64,000 nucleotides of DNA from Scolanthus callimorphus (taxonomy: Eukaryota > Cnidaria > Anthozoa > Actiniaria > Edwardsiidae), in contig CM066913.1 in NCBI GenBank assembly GCA_033964015.1, positions 10,038,953-10,102,952 of the forward strand, written 5' to 3'. A program made the translations under genes and the position numbers. The notes under the pieces are model-generated. The model was not told the origin of the DNA. It did not search any database and saw nothing but the letters and a program-made list of their open reading frames with translations. This document shows, in pieces, positions 47,449-58,772 of the stretch; positions within the stretch are counted from its first letter, which is position 1, and each line of letters opens with the position of its first letter.

Positions 47449-48793
47449 CTCTATTCTATTAAAACCTCATTTGTATTGAAGAATATTGAGATTTGTTTCA
47501 AATGTAAGAACATTTTAAGAATACAGCTTTTGGTTGAACGCTTGTAAGTGGAAATGGTGAAAAGTTCAGTTGCTTTAGGCTGCATTCATTATGTATACTA
47601 CAGGGGGGCAGAGGATTTTGAGGGGGGATCTCAAAATTTAGGCATCAGAAAAGGGGGGATGTCAAGTTTTTTTCATAACATGAAGGGGGGATGCATATTT
47701 TTGTTGAGTGTTTGATAGCAAATGAATTGTTGCACACCGAGTTTGAACCTCATTTACTCTCTCTTTTAACTGATATGTTTAAATAAAAGCTGCGCGCTTC
47801 TCGCGCATAAAGAAGATGCTATGTAGGTGTTATAAACTTAAAGCATTGTAAAAGACCTTGTTTTACCACAATTCCTTGAGGTTCTTTCCATGACTTTTGT
47901 CTGCCAGACAAAAACGCCTTTTGACTGGCTTGATTGTCAAACACATCAGAAAACAAAACAAACACTCAAATACAAATGATACTCAGTCTATGTGGTAAGG
48001 CTAGAACGTCACTACATACAATAGTACAGCCACCAAGGATTTTTGTTTGCATTTTTATGCTTTGTATTCTTTTTATTGAGCCTTGTTGTGCAGATTACGT
48101 TTAATGTTTCCAAAATTGTTTAGTTCGAGAAAAGGTGACTCTTGTCAGTCAACCTAGCTCTGAAGTTTTCGTACACAATTAACACACTTTCTGTCATTAT
48201 TACATTTGTGTATATGTTGGAGTTTCAGACGAGATAATTATTTTAAATCCATCTTATTTTTCCATAGTAAAATTCTGGTTATGTTCTGGCCATCTTGGGC
48301 CTAGGGCATAATCGACGCGACCCTACCTCGACATATGCTCTAGACCTTAGAATGCTTAGTACTATTTACAATATGAGTGGCTATGTGTATCGGCAGATAC
48401 AAACAAAAGCGCGTTATACGAAAGAAAGAAAGGAAAAACCCGACGCGCTTGAGATGAGAAAACCAAAATTCCCCACCCCCCTCCCCCGGGAAAAAAAAAT
48501 TTCCCGACTCTTTCACCTGAATAAGAAATTTTCTAAGTAGTTATTCCAACAAATTCTCTATCATTTGCATTTTCCTACTTCACTTCACTCAATACGTAAT
48601 AAAAATATCATCTATTATTATATAGACACGAGTGTTTTACTGGGAAATACGCCACTCGTAGATCTCATATGAAGCTACATCCGGGTCCTGAGTGACATAT
48701 TTTCCATATCCTCACTAGTGAGGATATCGGTCAAAACAAAAGTGCTTGGAAATCAATTTGGAATAACTTTTTCTGGGTTGTCTATATAATAAA

Positions 48794-48945
48794 AAGAAAA
48801 TTACATGGTGGCTTGAAGATATGAGTTTTATTTTCTCGTGTCAAAAACAATATTTTACTCATTCGCTGCGCTCATTCGTAAAATATTGTTCTTGCCACTC
48901 GAAAATAAAACTCATATCTTCGCGCCACCGTGTAATATCCTCTAT
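48794..48945. mobile_element. palindromic MITE
   Basis: Arms around GATATGAGTTTTATTTTCTC and its complement, centred at about 48868 (TCGCTGCGCTC). The outermost bases are ACATGGTGGC and GCGCCACCGTGT. Confidence 0.6.
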
Positions 48946-49258
48946 ATATAGTCTCTGGCAACTCGCGCAACGAAGACACTACCTTCGCACCGTTCACAAG
49001 AACAAGTGTATCTTGGCGAAGAAAAACTAACTCCAACCAAAAATGCTCTGCAGTGATAGGCCTGGCGGGCAGTCACTGTGTTCGAAAGAAGAGTAAGCGT
49101 GAGTTCGACGTTACAGAAATTCGTCATTTGGGCTGCGCTTCACGCAAATGAATAATAATAATTTTGTCATTTCGGTGCTCAATTGCGCGCATGAAAAATA
49201 AAACCTACAGGATTTGTTTACTATACATAAAAAACGGAACGTTCATCTACACTTTCTC

Positions 49259-49430
49259 TGAGACCCCGTCCACACGCGATTTTCTAACACGATTTCGTTT
49301 GAATCCGTATACTTTTTGATACGTTTAGGCCTTCCGTCCACACTAACACGCTGATCGTTTTCATCGAATCCGTATAAGTTTGAAAACGAATACTTTGGAA
49401 AACGCGTTAGTGTGGACAGGGCCTGAGGCT
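49259..49430. mobile_element. TIR element with GTCCACAC ends
   Basis: Left end GAGACCCCGTCCACACGCGA, right end GTGTGGACAGGGCCTGAGG. The arms also share an AAAACGAAT/ATCGTTTTC-type inverted segment. A similar but diverged sequence is at about 17260-17480. Confidence 0.5.
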
Positions 49431-50104
49431 TGATGAAATGCGTTTATCAAAATTCGGGCGCTCCTGAGGTGGATGTATTTCCAAGGCGAAGAGAGTATTG
49501 GGAATAGGTTCTATCCCCCAACTAATCCCCCACACTCAGGGGTGGGGGGTCCATGACAAGAATATCCCCCATGTAATCGGGACCAAAACCTGACCGATAC
49601 GTATAAATGCCCCGCGTTGCCCCCACCCTCCCCGAGGTTGGGGGGTGGTGCTTACAATTGACTGGTGCATTAATCTAGATATCTGCCAGGTGCGCCCTCC
49701 AATAGCTTGTTTCCGCGATTTACTTTACTGTGATTTCTTAAGGCCGTGAAATATCCCGCCGTGAATAATTATAAGTAATCAATCGTTTGATTTTGCAACC
49801 GAATGCTATACAATACTACATTCTGAACCCTCTTTGGTTTAACACTATAATAAACAGATAAAAACATGAACGGCAGAATGTAGTACGCGCTGAAAATACA
49901 AGATTTTAATTTATACAAAATTGTATTTAAAATGAGATGCATTGACAACGAGAAGGGTCTCTTCCATTCATTTTCAATTGAATTGACAAATGTTATTTGG
50001 TTGCCAAGAGAGAGCTTGATGCCTATTACTGCGCAAGCTTTATTTACGGCTGGCAACATATGGTAAAGTAAAGCTTCGTGTAGTTTTGCTATCTTTAAGT
50101 CAAG

Positions 50105-53100
50105 ATGGAGGCAAAAAAGGCTTTTCTTTCGGCAATACGAAACGAAAGACGACAATCTTGGATGAAGGTTAGTGTTTTCATACAAATTTATCATTTCCCA
50201 TTTTTTAAAAATTGCTAATTGGCCAAGAAATATATATAGACTAGACTATCAAAGCATATTTTAGTCCTCTAATCTCCAAACGTTTTACTTAAATTACTTT
50301 CATTTTCCTTTTCTCTCTAGATGCTCGTAACTTTAATTTGAATTTAGCTAGTGAGTTGTATTATCCTTTTAAAGCTAGTGAAAGTAGATCTTTTCAAGCG
50401 CTAAGCTTTGAGTTATTGAACACAGCTGGGCGCATTTTACCGTTCGCACTTCGGAGCGATCGAGTTATTCCGCGTGGAAACGCTTTGAACGTACGAACGC
50501 TTTGAACGTACAAATTAAAATATTTCGCGGCAGATATTATGCTTTTGTGGAAATAAAATGGTTCGTTTCATGTCTCCAGGCTGTGTTGTGTTATCGGCAG
50601 CTGATAAAACGCCTTCGCGCAATTAAGTTGGATGAGAATATTGACACTAAAACACTCAGGACTTTGGTAAGTAACCCACAGCAACCTTTAGTATCTCTTT
50701 CAGTATTTTAATTTTTCAGTTATGGCTGAAGGAGGATTAACAGAAAATTATAGCAAAATAAAATATATGTTAGGTACGTCAGCTTCATTATGCACAATTG
50801 TCGAATGGATCTTTGGCGTTTGTCATTTATCAAACCTGTAGCGAGTATTAAACTATACAATGTTACATCTTCATACCAAAAACCTTGATAAGAGAAAACA
50901 GGGGAATTGGGGAAAGGACAGGGGGGACGCCGTGCGCAATGACCTAGAACAAATCATGATACACATGTCATCAGGCTCATTTATCTCGTTGTAGCTGTAT
51001 GAGAGCCACTTTCATTGCGGAGTTGCGCACCATCACCTTGGAAAGGTCCCGGATGCGATAAAGCATTTTTTCGCAGCAATGAAGGCAGTCAGTCAAAGTA
51101 AGGTACGTATAGGCGCACATAGTTGACAACAGCGCACAATATTCGACAAGAAACAAAGATTACGACCACATAAAGGACCTGCTCCTTCATGTCCTTGCTA
51201 ACTAGCAACATACAAAAAGAAATTTAGTGGAAAATGTTTTTTTGATCGCGTGTACAGGCGATTGGGTTGCCTGTGGCTGAGCAAGTTAAACCCCCGGCCC
51301 GCGCCGTCGTGGCCTGTGCTGTTTACTGGCGCGTGGTGGCAGCGGTGGGATACGAACCCACAAGTCTCCCACGAGATGTGACTCAAACCGGAGCATAAAC
51401 AAAATCCTTTTTTGGATTTTAAATTTTAAAAACGAGGATATTATGACTCGTACATTTTATTATGTACATTGTGACTTGTACCGACGGCTGGACCTTTTAC
51501 TTGCAAGGAGTTTAGTGCAGTTCAGCAGTTTTTGCCGCTATCTTTGATCCTCGCAGAAGTGTCCATATCTTTAAAAACACCTATATGCTTCCCCGTGTGG
51601 ATTTTGTTAAAGATTGGTTGTGGAGCTGGATGTATAACCGGGAAGGTTCTTCATTTGCACGTACCTGCTTTGGCAAAAATGGCGACTTGCCATATTGAGC
51701 AAGGTATGCACTTAAACTTTTAGCAAACATCGCATGTAATCGAAGATTCAGTTGGGGAAAATCAAATGCCCCCCCCCCCCCCCCCCCCATCACCCGTCAA
51801 ATGTACATCGTAGGAATTTGATTGTCGACCCCTGCATCTACGGTATTTTTAACGGAATACTTGCCCCTCGAATAGATTTCCACGTGGGGCTGTCCCCCAC
51901 AGAAATCGAAATGTTGTTTTCAAAAATTACACAAAGTACAAAATTAAAGAACAGAATTCCACATTTCATCCCATTTCCACACCCAAGCCTGCAATATAGG
52001 TGGATGTAAGAATTTACCACTCTCTACTCTTCTTTTTCATTTTTTTGCAGGACAGTATGGAGTGGCTTTGAAAGAAATAGAAGAGGCTCTTATACTTGAC
52101 TTTAAAAACCCTGTAAGTATCCAACTTTGAGATTCGAAAAGCAAGTCAAAATATGGCCACAGTACTATGAAAGAGAGTAGTCGAATTTGAGAGCAATAGT
52201 CACGAAAAGTAACAACGATTTTACAGATGTTTGTGTTTGATGGCACAAGCCAGGCGCGTAGCCAGACACGGCACATTGTTTTCATAGCCTAACTCCCATT
52301 TTGTGTGCTGTATATTTGTATTTTTGGGCTTCACGAGGTACGCAAATGCGTACAGGTAACTACGCGCCTGTAAGCTTCTGCCTTCTTTCTCGCAATACGA
52401 GCATAACGAGCAAGCGCATTTACCATTTCTTACTCTCCACAGGACCTCTTCTGCATCAGAGCTTGCGTATTTCATCTGCTGAAGGACAGATCTAAGGTAT
52501 AGGCAAGCATATGGGATCGAGTTTGTTTAAGTATGGGAACTAAGGATAAATAAACATTCCCTTGGTCCTTGGAGAGGGTCTTCTTCTGTGTTCCCGAAAC
52601 CCGAGACGCCCTCGCAGTAGAATCGAAAGCTTTTTCCTAGTTTACACAATTTGTACTAAAGTAATTTTTTTTTGCCCGGGAATTTTAATTTCTTGCTTTC
52701 TGCTGTTCGTTTCAGGCAATAAAAGATGTCAACTATTCTATATGGTTGAATCCGAGACAGGTTTGCGGATGGCTTCTACGAGGAGTATTTAAAAAACATA
52801 AGGTATAAATCAGCAATTCCTCTTCTGCAGTTCTTCTGTCTATAATCAAAGTTTATTGAATGAACTTGCTTCACCAAAGATCCTTTTGCGTACAAACTTA
52901 TCTTTTGTTTTACAGCAAGAAGAACTTGATAAAAAACAGAAGTCTGTAAACCAGGATTTTAAAATGGTAATTGCTGTCTCATTGCCACAGTTATTTCCTC
53001 GAAAGAACACATTTTTCACAGTTATCAAACACGCTTCTTTTGTATGAGCTCAATTCAATGAATGGCTTGGCTAACTCGTGCACCTACATCTTTTGCTTGC

Positions 53101-53189
53101 AGGCCTGTAGCTTAAATATCGAAGCACTCGCATTTGAAGACATCACTGACCTGGCTTCTAGTGCGTCTAACATTTTTAGCAGGTACTGA
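50105..53189 (+). CDS. TPR-like repeat protein, 229 aa, family not identified
   Basis: Nine exons with clean sites and consistent phase: 50105-50167, 50580-50666, 50995-51102, 51613-51703, 52051-52112, 52443-52496, 52716-52802, 52916-52966 and 53103-53189. The start is MEAKKAFLSAIRNERRQSW and the stop TGA ends at 53189. At least three segments fit the TPR pattern: CGVAHHHLGKVPDAIKHFF, MATCHIEQGQYGVALKEIEE, and ACVFHLLKDRSKAIKDVNYS followed by WLNP. The C-terminus has a charged QEELDKKQKS stretch. TPR arrays act as protein-binding scaffolds. TTC16- or SPATA16-like families come to mind, but I cannot confirm either. The final codons read AGC AGG TAC TGA, where AG|GTACTG could also be a donor, so the real gene may continue. 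Confidence 0.75.
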
Positions 53190-53702
53190 GACATAACGGC
53201 AACAATTCTGCGTTCTGATTGGTTGATATAGCGTGCGCGCGCGGGCAATATATTTTTTCTATCCCTGACCACGGTCGCGGTAACCATCCGCGCGCGTTTG
53301 TTTTCATCAAATTTACTGTTTAGAAGGCTAGAAGATTGAGGCGTTAATGAACTGTCTTACACACCTCGCGCTTACGTTTTAGCTGTGTACATATTTATTC
53401 CCGAACGACCCGGCGCGAAGCGCCGGCGTTCAGCGTTCAGCGCTGAACGCAGTGAGGGTTTCTAATTGGGTGCCGCGGGATACCTGTGTACGCGCGAAAA
53501 AGTGTCGCGTGTGTGCAGGCATGAATGACGTAATGCTGTAGAGCGGTGAGCGGGTCGTTTTCTCGCATTTTTCTCCTTATTGGTAAAATTTTCGGAAACC
53601 GATTTTTTACCGAATACGTGCTCGAGCTTTATTCGTAACTACGACGTATTTGAACTAAATCGAAAAGATTTCGGAAATTCTGCATGAGACTCACAGTTCA
53701 AA
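53190..53702. other. GC-rich short inverted repeats, no gene
   Basis: CGCGCGCGGGC stretches at about 53235-53300 and an inverted CGGCGCGAAGCGCCGG hairpin at about 53410 are present. I see no coding sequence. Confidence 0.35.
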
Positions 53703-53797
53703 TTGCGAACATTTAATTATGAAACACTTTTAACTTACTTCACTGCGAAAATAATAACCAATTGCTTCTTCCTTGCTGGAATGACAATGTTGAATAA

Positions 53798-54029
53798 GGG
53801 GTGGACCATTAGAAATTGGGGGAGGGGGGGGTGGCAATTCCCAAAAAAAAATTCGAGCAAGGCCAATCCTTTCAAAAAAAAAATCTTGCAGAGATCCAAG
53901 CTAGTAAAAAACATGATATAAATTCCGAAAAGAAATTCTTGCACAACCTGATCCCCGAAAAAAAAATTCATGCGCAAAAAAATTGCCACCCCCCCCCCCC
54001 CCCTCCCCCAATTTCTAATGGTCCACCCC
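53798..54029. mobile_element. MITE (232 bp) with TAA target duplication inside the OTU-like ORF
   Basis: Starts GGGGTGGACCATTAGAAATT and ends with its exact complement at 54029. TAA flanks both sides (53795-53797, 54030-54032). The interior has long A runs and a C run. Likely PIF/Harbinger-type and non-autonomous. Confidence 0.8.
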
Positions 54030-54436
54030 TAACATGGAACGAAAAGAAGTTGTTGTATGCGGCGATGGCAATTGTTTTTATCGGGCAGTTTCTGGTGGAA
54101 CAATAAAAGTCAGAGAAACCACCTTGGCGTACGTTCTCTGACAAACCAGGTAGTGGCTTCATTTCCAGATAGATTTGAAGCCTATCTTTTTAATTCTTTG
54201 TCAATAGAGTCTCATCTTATTAAGAGCAAATCGTCAGGAACATGGGCAGAGACAGTCGACATTGTTGCTTGTGCAACAGCTTTTCAACGAGACACTTTCG
54301 TGTTTTCCATGAATCAAAAGAAATGGAACCGTTTCCCGCCGATAATGACATTGAATGTTTTGTCCCCACTATTATACAAACGGGAGCGACTGCAGAATAC
54401 CCCCTCGCACATAGCTCCACCTTTTCAAAAACTGGT

Positions 54437-54835
54437 CAACTCGTCAACTGGTCAACTTGTCAACTGGTCAACTGGTCAACTTGTCAACTCGTCAACTCGT
54501 CAACTGGTCAACGCATCAACTCGTCAACGCATCAACTTGTCAACTCGTCAACTGGTCAACGCGTCAACTGGTCAACGCATCAACTGGTCAACTGGTCAAC
54601 GCGTCAACTGGTCAACTGGTCAACGCATCAACTTGTCAACTCGTCAACTGGTCAACGCGTCAACTTGTCAACTCGTCAACGCATCAACTTGTCAACTCGT
54701 CAACTGGTCAACGCGTCAACTGGTCAACTGGTCAACGCATCAACTTGTCAACTCGTCAACTGGTCAACGCGTCAACTCGTCAACTGGTCAAATGAGCTCT
54801 TTAACTTGTCAACGCGTCAACTCGTCAACTTGTGT
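54437..54835. repeat. 9-bp minisatellite, GTCAACNNG units
   Basis: More than 40 units such as GTCAACTCG, GTCAACTGG, GTCAACGCA and GTCAACTTG. A period divisible by three keeps all three plus-strand frames open, producing long Ser/Thr/Asn/Gln ORFs that are not genes. Reverse-complement units (GTTGACGCG) appear at about 56900-57045. Confidence 0.95.
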
Positions 54836-56440
54836 ATAGAGAACTAGTTCTTTCACGCGCATTTTTAGAACGAGGCTATGTGTATAGTGAACTAGTTCTC
54901 TCGCGTGCATTTGTAGAACAAAGCTATGTGTATAGTGAATTAGTTCTTTCCAGCGCATTTATAGAACGAGACTATGTGTATAGCGAACTAGTTCTTTCAC
55001 GCGCATTTATAGAACGAGGCTATGTATAGTGAGCTAGTTCTTTCAAGACGAAGGGCAAACGCTCGAAACGTCAGCAAAACACCATTTTTCAACGGCGTTT
55101 AACATAAATCTCAACCTTTGGTTGTTGTTGTTCATGTTAGTGAACTAGTTCTTCGCAGCGCATTTATAGAACAAGGCTATGTGTATAGTAAACTAGTTCT
55201 TGGCAGCGCTTTTATAGAATGAGGCTATGTGTATAGTGAACTAGTTCTTTCACGCGCGTTTGTAGAACGAGACTATGTGTATAGTGAGCTAGTTCTTTCC
55301 AGCGCGTTTGTAGAACGAGACTATGTGTATAGCGAACTAGTTCTTTCACGCGCATTTATAGAACGAGGCTATGTGTATATTGAGCTAGCTCTTTCCAGCG
55401 CATTTGTAGAACGAGGCTATGTGTATAGTGAACTAGTTCTTTCCTGCGCATTAGTAGATGTAGACTGTGTATGAGAACTAGTTTCCTCCAGCGCATTTAT
55501 AGAACGAGGCTATGTGTATAGAGAACTAGTTCTTTCACGCGCAATTGTAGAACGAGGCTATGTGTATAGTGAACTAGTTCTTTCCAGCGTAATTGTAGAA
55601 CGAGGCTATGTGTATAGTGATCTAGTTCTTTCACGCGCATTTATAGAACGAGGCTATGTGTATATTGAGCTTGTTCTTTCCAACGCATTTGTAGAACGAG
55701 GCTATGTGTATAGTGAACTAGTTCTTTCAAGCGTTATACAACGAGACTGTGTATATAGTGAGCTAGTTCTTTCAAGCGCATTTATAGAACGAGGCTATGT
55801 GTATATTGAGCTAGTTCTTTACAGCGCATTTGTAGAACGAGGCTATGTGTATAGTGAACTAGTTCTTCGCAGCGCATTTGTAGAACGAGGCTATGTGTAT
55901 AGTGAACTAGTTCTTTCCTGCGCAATTGTAAAACGAGACTGTATTGAGAACTAGTTCTTTCCAGCGCAATTATAGATCAAGGCTATGTGTATAGTGAACT
56001 AGTTCTTTCACGCGCATTTATAGAACGAGGTGTATAGTGCACAAGTTCTTTCACGCGCATTTGTAGAACGAGGCTATGTGTATAGTGAACTAGTTCTTTC
56101 AAGCGCATTTATACAACGAAGCTACGTGTATATTGAGCTAGTTCTTTACAGCGCATTTGTAGAACGAGGTTATGTGTATAGTGAACTAGTTCTTCGCAGC
56201 GCATTTGTAGAACGAGGCTATGTGTATAGTGAACTAGTTCTTTCCTGCGCAATTGTAAAACGAGACTGTGTATTGAGAACTAGTTCTTTCCAGCGCAATT
56301 ATAGATCAAGGCTATGTGTATAGTGAACTAGTTCTTTCACACGCATTTATAGAACGAGGTGTATAGTGAACAAGTTCTTTATCGCGCAATTGTAGAACGA
56401 ATGTGTATAGAGAACTAGTTTTGTCGCGTGCATTTGTAGA
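54836..56440. repeat. 48-bp minisatellite with GAACTAGTTC core
   Basis: About 30 units of roughly 48 bp. Each has GAACTAGTTCTTTC, then CGCGCATTTRTAGAACGAGG and CTATGTGTATAGT. Some units are shortened. A 48-bp period equals 16 codons, so open frames repeat YVYSELVLSRAFVERG. An interruption at about 55040-55135 holds unrelated sequence. Reverse-oriented copies occur at about 56440-56500. Confidence 0.95.
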
Positions 56441-57213
56441 ACGAGAACTAGTTCACTATACACATAGCCTCTTTCTACAATTGCGCTGCGAAGAACTAGT
56501 TCACTAGAGTGATTTTCATCCGACGTGAATTAGATACTAACAAAATACGCACTGCTATACACTACGAAAGTCATTTCTATTTTATTCCCCTTTTTAATTA
56601 TGACTAGTAGACACTATTAAACACTGACTATTAGGTTTTGTTTCACAGCCGGATGAAAACCGCTCTATACACATAGCCTCCTAAGGCTGCCATCAATTTC
56701 CGTTTTTTAGAAAAATATACATAATGAAAGGTAGACGAACAGCTTTAAAACGATATCATTTGAAGCTGTTCCTCGACCTTTCATTATATATATTTTTCTA
56801 AGTTCAACTGGTTGACAGATTCCTTTTTCAGGATCCAGCTTGGCAAAATACCTCGTTCTCGGATTTTCATATTTTAGTATACACTCCGTGTTTTTAGACC
56901 GACCCGTTGACGTGTTGACGCGTTGTCACATAGCCTCCTAACGCTGCCATTAGTTACCGTGTTTTTATACCGAACCGTTGACGTGTTGACGCGTTGACAT
57001 ATCGCCTCGTCGACTTAGTGTGGTGGCGTTGACGCGATAACGCGTTTCTTTTAGGGTATAGCTATACGCGAGGGGGTATTCTGCAGTCTAGCCTACAAAC
57101 GAAATCATGTCAGTGCCCAATAACTCTTGTGTTGCATGATTTAAACCCTTCTACTGCCATTTTAATCCCCTTTGGTAGGGTTTGCCCTTGTGATTTGTGT
57201 ATAGTTATTGCAT

Positions 57214-57897
57214 ACTCAGTTCCTGTAAGGCATGGTTCTCAAAGGTGGTGGCCCAAAACCTTAGGGGTGGTCTATCTTAAGCACATTTCACAATTTTATT
57301 ACTAAACTTTGCTCCTGTTATGGGGCACCAAGAAATAGCTAGATTTGAGTGTTGTCTCCACGGCAACATGGAATGTGACCTTTGAACTCTGTGTTTTAAG
57401 ATTTTCAGAAACCGTCCCTGAAAACGGGGAAAAGCTAGATTTTCTAAGCATGTCTAAACGAAAACCTATTTAACTAATAGCAAGCATTACAAATCCAACT
57501 GGAAATCATGTACACCAATTTAGATGGCAAAGTTATTGGAAGGTATCAAATTTCAAAATCCCCTTAAATATGGTTCCCGTTGAAAAAGTCACGATTTCCA
57601 GTTGGATCGGTACTACCTGCTCCGACTTTAATAACCTTACATTTAAACATCTTTAGGAACTCCAGTGTTTCTACGTTTTCAAAGGCAGTTTTGGAAAACG
57701 ATTAAAATACAGAGTTCAAAGGTCACATTCCTCGTTGTCATGGAGACACGACTCAAAACATACTTATTTCTTGGCCACTTACAAGCTGAACGATGTCTAA
57801 TCTTGAAATTGTTAAAACTGATGAAGATAGACCACCCCCTAAGTTTTTAGGTCGGAGATTTTCGAGAGCCATGCCTTACAGGAACTGAGTATTGAAT
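57214..57897. mobile_element. 684-bp near-complete palindrome
   Basis: Starts TACTCAGTTCCTGTAAGGCA and ends with the complement (AGGAACTGAGTA) at 57897. Inner arms with CTTTGAACTCTGTGTTTTAA and TTTCCAGTTGGAT are also inverted, so symmetry runs almost to the centre near 57555. The ORF at 57665-57850 lies inside it and is not a gene. Confidence 0.7.
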
Positions 57898-57950
57898 TTC
57901 AAGAGAAAACAAACCTTTGTACTTGGTTGGCGTATATCGTTAGCTTGTAA

Positions 57951-58260
57951 TTAATACTTTTCACGCTCAGGTGGCATATTGGCTACACCGATAACTCGGA
58001 TCAATGGTCGTGAGGGCCCTGCATGTAATGTATTTCTAGTTGCATTCGACGAAGGAGAATGCCTACTAATCGTGTCGTTTTCGCTGGATGCTGGGTGCTT
58101 TGAGCGATTTTCGGTCGGCCCAGCCTCGACTTGATGTTTAACCACAGGTAAACCGGATCGATTCGTGTCGTTTTCGCTGGATGCTTTTGAGCGATTTTCG
58201 GTCGGCCCAGCCTCGACTTGATGTTTAACCACAGGTAAACGTAAATTCTCGTCGCGCGTA
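57951..58260 (-). CDS. possible exon with tandem peptide repeat, unidentified
   Basis: The minus frame is open from about 58260 to a stop at 57951. It contains two copies of a unit of about 31 residues: LPVVKHQVEAGPTENRSK, then ASSENDT. A Ser/Asn-rich tail follows, ending VIGVANMPPEREKY. A possible acceptor (CTTTAG) precedes it near 58270. The DNA duplication (58072-58158 and 58165-58240) preserves frame because one copy has an extra HP dipeptide of 6 bp. No family match. It could be coding or a simple minisatellite. Confidence 0.35.
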
Positions 58261-58772
58261 CTAGCTAAAGTATTGCAGGCTCACATTATTGTATATCCGA
58301 AGTGCTTGTCTTCACCCGGATTTAGACGGAGATTTTCGGATATTGGGCATGTTTTTGTCCAAGGTAGCGTATCTTTAGCTCAATTCATTCGACATTTTAA
58401 AAACTGTCAAATATGTTTGGCACTATTTACTATCAGAACATCAGTAGATTGTGTAGCCGTGTCATAATTTCTACGAACTGAAAACCCTGACCGACTGACC
58501 AATCTCTTCGGTCAAAACTATGTTTATTTCATTTCCGTTTTACGACTTGCGGTCCTAACGCACAATTGATAACAATCTCTCGTCGAATGCACTTTACTAA
58601 TCTTTGATTACTTCTAGTATAACTTATAAGTGTTCTAACATCGGCGATTGTGCAAGAAGAACTATTATGAAATATAGAAAATCATTTGCTCTTTTTATTT
58701 TTTTGGTTAGGTTTTTACCTTCACTGAGAGTATGTCACACAGTTTCCATTGATGATATTTATTCTACCTCAA

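Larger units (their letters stand above)
47449..50104. other. intergenic region with MITEs, no gene recognised
   Basis: Contains G-rich repeats at 47600-47700 and a palindrome at about 48794-48945 (arms with GATATGAGTTTTATTTTCTC). A TIR element at about 49259-49430 has ends ACCCCGTCCACAC and GTGTGGACAGGGCC. ORFs here are short and overlap on both strands. Confidence 0.45.
54383..57093. mobile_element. 2.7-kb hAT-like element carrying two minisatellites
   Basis: Terminal inverted repeats of 26 bp start GGAGCGACTGCAGAATACCC at 54383. The right end reads GGGTATTCTGCAGTCTAGCC, ending at 57093. The internal CTGCAGAATACCCCCTCGC is identical in both. The 8-bp target duplication TACAAACG is exact (54375-54382, 57094-57101), as in hAT. 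Inside are a 9-bp minisatellite (GTCAAC units), a 48-bp minisatellite, and inverted fragments of both near the right end (56440-56500 and 56900-57045). No transposase is present. Confidence 0.8.
53703..57140 (+). pseudogene. broken OTU-type cysteine protease-like ORF
   Basis: From 54034 the frame reads MERKEVVVCGDGNCFYRAVS. GDGNCFYRA is the OTU catalytic motif with its Asp and Cys. Further on, WAETVDIVACATAFQRDTF resembles the second conserved OTU segment. The frame changes at about 54140 and again near 54340, so three frames are needed. A MITE (53798-54029) splits it from an open stretch upstream that is in frame (about 53703-53797). A 2.7-kb element (54383-57093) splits it downstream, where QCPITLVLHD continues after 57094. 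The catalytic His region is not recognisable. OTU domains are deubiquitinases, and such domains also occur in transposon proteins, so this may be either a host gene or a transposon relic. Confidence 0.6.

Noticed and set aside
51270..51390. tRNA-like B-box (GGGTTCGTATCCC on the minus strand)
   Set aside because: No acceptor stem, anticodon arm or A-box at the right spacing could be formed. At best it is a degenerate tRNA-derived SINE fragment.
54057..54847. ORF of 260 codons ending in Ser/Thr/Asn/Gln repeats
   Set aside because: Its second half is the 9-bp minisatellite inside a transposon. Only the first part (OTU-like) has real homology signals.
55514..56323. ORFs of 97-146 codons with a 16-residue repeat
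   Set aside because: They come from the 48-bp minisatellite. There are no splice or start context signals, and units break frame. Kept only as a finding.
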